Below, one piece after another: positions 59,365-64,000 of a stretch of DNA of 64,000 nt. Position numbers and translations under genes: made by a program. The stretch lies in NCBI GenBank assembly GCA_009760885.1, contig CM019719.1, positions 36,435,584-36,499,583 on the forward strand. The letters are read 5' to 3'. The DNA comes from Achatina immaculata. Lineage: Eukaryota > Mollusca > Gastropoda > Stylommatophora > Achatinidae. Each line of letters opens with the position of its first letter. Within the stretch, counting starts at the first letter, position 1. The notes beneath the pieces are model-generated. The model ran no database searches. It saw nothing but the letters and a program-made list of their open reading frames with translations, and had not been told where the DNA came from.

Positions 59365-59625
59365 TCTCTCTCTCTCTGAACTTTAAGTGCCCAGGGCACA
59401 TGCGGCTTCCGCAAGGGTTTTCCACAAATGCCTGTCCTTCGCCTTTTTTTCTGCTCTTGCCCAGGTGAGCCTTCTATTGCTCAACATCCTTTCTGTTGTT
59501 CTTCTCCATGTCTCTTTTGATCTACCCTTACTTCTGTTCCCCTGTGGTGTCCATCTTGGTGCTATTTTTGGTAGTGAGTTGTCAGTCACTCGGAGCACAT
59601 GTCCCAACCATTGCCAGCGTCTTAT
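59365..59625 (-). mobile_element. LINE family E, 3' fragment in copy 2 intron 1
   Basis: Minus strand, open: MGHVLRVTDNSLPKIAPRWT, NRSKGRSKETWRRTTERMLS, final EAACALGT and a GA/TC tail. About 95 percent like the matching part of 53278-53765 by eye. ctatagaat and ctataaaata at its edges may be the target-site duplication. Confidence 0.88.
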
Positions 59626-59639
59626 TTTCTATAAAATAC

Positions 59640-60349
59640 AGGTATTATCTCTGTCTCTCTCCGTTTCTCTGTCTGTCTGTGTGTGTGTGTGTGAGTGAGT
59701 GAGTGAGTGAGTGAGTGAGTGAGTGAGTGAGTGAGTGAATGAGTGAGTGAGTGAGTGAGAGCAAATTTCCATAAATTTTGCTTTCGTTTTTTTCCCTCTC
59801 ACTTATGTGTGCTTTGTCTAGATTTTATATAAGCTTGTTTTAATGTTTTTTTAATACGCATTTAACCCTTTTCAAACTCCGATCCTCTGCCTGCATTCCA
59901 TGCTCGACAAAACAGCCTCAGTGCATAGAAGCTACATATAACCCGACCAAATTAAATAATTAATTAATTCCTTCAGTAATGAGCGTCTGACCACTATAGA
60001 AGAGGCTGTTACTAAACAAGAATTAGAAATAGAGTCAGGAGACATAGTCATCACAAAAAAAAAAAAGCAGCGTCATTATATTTTGCGTTTCACGTTCTGA
60101 CATGCAATAATAATAAGTAGCTTTTGTGATGTGACTTGAACTAATTTTTATTAAAGGAACCTTGCCCTAGTTCAACTCAAATGTCAAGTACTACAGGATA
60201 GAATGGGTTTGTATTGCTCTTGTAGGAGACATAAATCAAGATCACACAAGTCACAGTAATCTAGCTAGACAAATATACACATACCACTCACAGGCTTCTA
60301 GGCCATATTTGTCATTATAACAAATAAACATCCTGCACAAATGAAATCA
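59640..60349. other. Intron 1 of copy 2; microsatellites
   Basis: TC/TG tract and a GTGA array of about 19 units (59688-59760). No gene. Confidence 0.6.
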
Positions 60350-60862
60350 GATCATGAATAAGTAAGGCAAAAGCAGCTTGTTATGGCATGATGAAAAACA
60401 AACAAACAAATTAGATGTCCCTAAAAATGAGGAAAGAGTATTACAGTGAACCAATGGTGCTCTATGCCTGCGAAACCTGGACCATTAACAACCCAGTGAT
60501 AAAGAAACTGGAGAAGCAACATAAATGTCATTTTGGAGAAGGATACAACACATAGAATGGACAGACAGAAAAACAAAAGAAAATGTCCTCAAGAAAGTTT
60601 CAGAACAACGAAAATTAGTCAAGATTATAAGAAAAAGATGTCTGGCGAAAGAAGTTAATGAACTTGGCAGCAGGTGCAAAAATTCAAGGAAAAATGAGAA
60701 GAAGAGCAAGAGAAAAACATATCAGTGGAGTGACCAAGTGGCACAGTGGACTGACCAAGTGGCAAAATAAAAATAATAAGCATTTGAAGTGATCGGAAGC
60801 ACCCAGGATCGTACAAGATGAAGAAGCATGATGGCCAGCACTATCTAGCACGGCACATAATT
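60350..60862 (+). mobile_element. LINE family F, 3' part
   Basis: 60525-60770 gives MSFWRRIQHIEWTDRKTKEN, VLKKVSEQRKLVKIIRKRCL, matching FWRKMQ and [20 protein letters not shown] of 31661-32290; ends in IxHGT-like sequence. Several stops. Confidence 0.78.
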
Positions 60863-61235
60863 TATGTATGTAGGCCAACTGAAACATCAACGTAAAAGCA
60901 TATTCACATTTTGTTTGAGATAACTTAGGCAATGAGGATATACAAGGCCAGTACTATAAAGTTATTATTGTTTTATTTCTCTGATGTGTATAAACTGTTT
61001 CTCGCAAAGTAGTCAAATGAGAAGTAAAACGAAATCCTTGTAAACGTATCAAGAAATCAGAAACCATATCACGATGGAAGAAGTCGATGCAAATATTTCA
61101 CAGCTGCATTATTTTGTATTGAGATTATTTATACCTAAACAGAAGCTTGTTATTTTTTTTAACAAAACAATCTTATTCTAAAGAACTTCACCTAAATGAG
61201 ACTTACGACGGCGATTAATAAGTTCTCTACCTAAG
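60863..61235. other. Intron 1 of copy 2; nothing recognised
   Basis: AT-rich, no assigned feature. Confidence 0.45.
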
Positions 61236-61239
61236 GTAC

Positions 61240-62335
61240 AGCGGATTATTTTGTGGACAACTTTTTTAGGTTATTTCTCAACATAGTTCCCTTGTAAGTT
61301 TATGCACTTAGTCCAGCGATCCTGGAGCATACGGATCCCTTCTTTGTAAAAGTCAGCATCTTGTGCCGGTAGAAAGTGGTCTGCATCATGACTGACGTCA
61401 TCATCTGAAGCAAATTTGCGACCACTGAGCTCCTTTTTGAGTTTAGTAAATAGTTAATAGTCCGAAGGGGCCAAATCTGGTGAATAAGGAGGATGTTCAA
61501 GAAGCATTCATGAATGGCAGCCATTGCCACGCTGACTTGTGAACTGGAGCATTGTCTTGATGAGAGATGACTCCTCTCGTCAATTTCCCTCAACGCTTTT
61601 CCTTCAGTTTGACCTGCAGTTGCTTCACAAGATTAGCGTAATAAGCCCCAGTGACCGTTCTGCCCTTTGAAGATAGTCTACCAATAACACACCTTCTTAA
61701 TCCCAAAAGGTGGAAGCCATCACTTTGCCTGCAGACAGAACCACCCTTGCTTTCTTTGAAAGGGAGGTGGGGGGAATCCATGATGTTTCTACTGCTTTAA
61801 CTGTTCTTTGGTTTCTGGTTGAAAATGATGAACCCAAGTCTCATCCAGAGTCACAAATTGCTGAAGAAACTTTTCAGGGTGTGCAGAAAAATGGCCAAGA
61901 TTGTCTCTTGACAAGTTGAGACGCTGTCGTTTGTGATCAGCTTCAAGAAGTTTCGGGACCCATCGAGCAAAGAACTTTGTCATTTGAAGATCATTGTGAA
62001 TAACGCCATGAACACGTTCCTAGGAGATGTCCAACTCAGTAGCAATGTACCGCTCAGTTAGTCGTCGATCCTCCATTATCATGTCATGGATTCTGCCGGT
62101 GGTTTCATCAGTGGTTACCTTCTTGGTCTTCCTGGACGGGGATCATCTTCCAGACTCTCCCTTCCATTTTTTAAATTGAGCCGCCCATTTATTCACTGTG
62201 CTATAAGAAGGGGCACTCTCCCCTAGAGCTTCCACCATATCCTCATGGATCTCCTTCGATGATAAGCCCTTGATGCAGAAGTAGCGAATGACTGCTCGAT
62301 GAGAAATTTTATCCATTTTCTCAATTTCTGCCACC
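61240..62335 (-). mobile_element. Mariner transposase gene relic, near full length
   Basis: Minus strand, broken into frames. 62143-62334 is the N-terminal helix-turn-helix (HRAVIRYFCIKGLSSKEIHE, YSTVNKWAAQFKKWKGESGR). 61789-61983 gives RWVPKLLEADHKRQRLNLSR and VTLDETWVHHFQPETKEQLK (first catalytic Asp). 61590-61781 gives GRTVTGAYYANLVKQLQ. 61300-61593 corresponds to the DNAP-H and SPDL-PSDYYLF regions, frameshifted; the conserved aspartates there are lost or out of frame. At least four frame breaks. I could not match terminal repeats. Confidence 0.88.
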
Positions 62336-62339
62336 TCTT

Positions 62340-62790
62340 ACCACTTCAGTAGTCTGTTTTAAAAAAATTGGTTGCAGTTAATTTCTTGAAACTTGGTGTG
62401 CTTAATCTTAAATTAAACTCATCTACAAATGTACCTAACATCAACTGTGTGTTTCAAGTATTTGTACCTTATGCCGAGAATTTATCAGTTACCCTTCGTA
62501 TTTCAAGGATTAGGGGAGCAAATGCAGCAGCACATGGGGCCGTCTTGGTGGTAGAAGCGAACACAGAAGAAAAAGATATTTACAGAGAAGAAAAAGTTAT
62601 CTACAGAAAATAAAAAGATATCTACAGAGAAGAAAAGATATTTACAGAGAAGAAAAAGATATCTACAGAGAAAAAAAACCCATGACTTTTATTTTATTCT
62701 GATTATCGCTGTAACATACGACTAGACGCCTGTTCTCTTTGCGGCGAATTAGCCAGCACTGAAACATCACATGGCTACCAATCACAAGAC
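62340..62790. other. Intron 1 of copy 2; short tandem repeat
   Basis: Unit of about 25 bases (tatttacagagaagaaaaag) repeated four to five times at 62570-62672. No gene. Confidence 0.6.
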
Positions 62791-62794
62791 TATG

Positions 62795-63260
62795 TGCAAG
62801 TAAGCATTTTCAGCGACTCATTGAACATGCTAAAGAAAATTCAGACTGGCTGTCACAGCCAAAAATGGCTCTAATCTCTGCAGACCTATCTACTGACATT
62901 ATTTAGTTTGTTTGTGTGTGTGTGCGCGCGCCAAGACATGCAGGTATCAGGGGAAATGAAAGAACAGAACAATCAGTTGTAATGGAGGAATGGCAGTCAC
63001 TGGAACTGACAGGCATCATCCATGCTATATAAGAAAACCTGGTCGAACAAAGAACTTCACTGACAACTGTTGACTCGAAGTCGTTGTCAAGAATGAAAGA
63101 GATGTGGGGCGAAACTTGGAGTGGCAAAAAGTGAACAATTCATCAAAAGCTCCAGACTAACAAAGATTAGGTACAGTTACTGTAATCCTAAAGGTGCTGA
63201 AGAGGAGATCGGACCACCAGTGGATGTGTCTGAAGTGTCTGATGATGGCTCTTCCTGACT
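62795..63260 (+). mobile_element. RNase H-domain remnant of a LINE
   Basis: VSIFSDSLNMLKKIQTG resembles the SDS block of RNase H in I/jockey-type LINEs, and GAPRHAGIRGNERTEQS (about 62930) resembles the W-V-P-G-H-x-G-x-x-G-N-E-R-A-D block. Stops and a frame shift lie between them. Confidence 0.65.
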
Positions 63261-63356
63261 AGATTCGAATGAAAGGAAAGTCGATACCCTCCCTTCATAT
63301 GGTTTTAGACACTGTAAAACTATAGAAGACATTACATCTATGCACATGAAGAGTTA

Positions 63357-63482
63357 CATCGTTGATGATCTGCGAATGGATGCATCAGCAGCGGGACATC
63401 TTGCTTACAACCGAGAGGTCTACAGGAGAGCTGTTAGGGAGGCAAAGTTTTGCAAGGGACATGCAAATGACTGACCGATGTC
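63357..63482 (+). mobile_element. LINE family B, 3' fragment
   Basis: Last 120 bases of LINE B (tgatgatctgcgaatggatg, cgagaggtctacaggagagc, caagggacatgcaaatgact). Flanked by AAGAGTTA at 63349-63356 and 63483-63490. Confidence 0.87.
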
Positions 63483-63697
63483 AAGAGTTAAGGTCGTTTC
63501 AAAGAGAAAAACTAGTTCAGCTCCTGAAACTTCTACCCCCCCCCCCCCCAAAAAAAAAAAAAGCGCAAAAATATCAGTCAGAACTGTACAAAAAGACAAG
63601 AATTAACATGTTAGAGCTGAATAAATGTTCCCATATAGTTTTTCTTTTCTCCCCGGAAATATTTTTTCACAAATATGCATTTACTTGTATTTCTCAG

Positions 63698-63805
63698 CGA
63701 CCAATGTTGGAGGTGGCTATATTCTGGGTTCTGCAGAATCGACAGCGTCACAAGGGGTTGTTCAAACTGTGGCTCCTGTTGGCTATTTCATCGCGATGGT
63801 CTTTG
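63698..63805 (+). CDS. SLC5A7-like: CHT1-like copy 2, exon 2 (gene continues past window)
   Basis: 108 bases, phase 1 to 1, preceded by ttctcag. It reads [20 protein letters not shown] then [16 protein letters not shown]. Exon length and phase equal copy 1 exon 2, and the two-residue loop deletion relative to human CHT1 is shared. The conserved Asn of GGGYING is Leu here, and QAPIGY is VAPVGY. The donor GTATCT is the first unit of a long TATC microsatellite. Confidence 0.9.
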
Positions 63806-63824
63806 GTATCTATCTATCTATCTA

Positions 63825-63905
<81 letters not shown>

Positions 63906-63950
63906 GTCTGTCTGTCTGTCTATCTATCTGTCTGTCTGTCTGTCTGTGTA
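63806..63950. repeat. (TATC)n/(TGTC)n microsatellite starting at the exon 2 donor
   Basis: More than 30 tetranucleotide units. The first bases, GTATCT, are also the 5' splice site of copy 2 exon 2. Confidence 0.95.
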
Positions 63951-64000
63951 CCTATTTTAAATTTGTTACTTTTCTGTGTATTTCATCTAAGCGCACATTA

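Overview
This is a stretch of animal nuclear DNA. It is AT-rich, has long spliceosomal introns, and is crowded with microsatellites, minisatellites and decayed transposable elements; no bacterial, plasmid or phage features are present. Recurrent LINE tails with basic Gly-Arg-Pro motifs, tRNA-derived SINEs and foldback elements fit a lophotrochozoan such as a gastropod mollusc. That is a guess from style and could be wrong at the phylum level.

The only host genes I can support are two plus-strand members of the high-affinity choline transporter family (SLC5A7/CHT1-like, sodium- and chloride-coupled choline uptake), lying head-to-tail. Copy 1 is complete: eight exons from 20610 to 43689 join in frame into 535 residues, followed 40 bases later by an AATAAA signal. 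Copy 2 starts at 59063; exon 1 (59063-59228) and exon 2 (63698-63805) have exactly the same lengths (166 and 108 bases) and intron phases as copy 1, and the gene runs off the right edge. The pair is therefore a tandem duplication, with 43/55 identical residues in exon 1 and 22/36 in exon 2. Copy 2 differs at positions conserved in transmembrane segments 2-3.

Region by region: 1-20600 is gene-free and holds a mariner relic with readable terminal repeats (1780-2685), LINE fragments (1-345, 400-590, 640-870, 4002-4730, 5768-6722, 8036-8310, 9300-10190, 13380-13830, 15985-17640, 18384-19020), a second mariner relic (12720-13320), and foldback elements (15515-15905, 19290-19560). Copy 1 introns (20776-43155) contain a 5'-truncated R2-type LINE on the minus strand (21240-23165), a 33-bp minisatellite split by SINEs, a 32-bp minisatellite (33475-34405), and LINE tails with clear target-site duplications. 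The interval 43736-59062 contains 39-bp minisatellites, a Tigger-like element with a nested LINE, a large palindrome at 52060-52860 and a 27-bp minisatellite of about 1.5 kb upstream of copy 2. Intron 1 of copy 2 holds LINE fragments, a third mariner relic and an RNase H-domain remnant.

I found no sign of a novel multi-gene system. The most useful observations are the duplicated transporter with diverged motifs, a GC-AG intron, a microsatellite that starts in a splice donor, and the well-dated series of LINE insertions.
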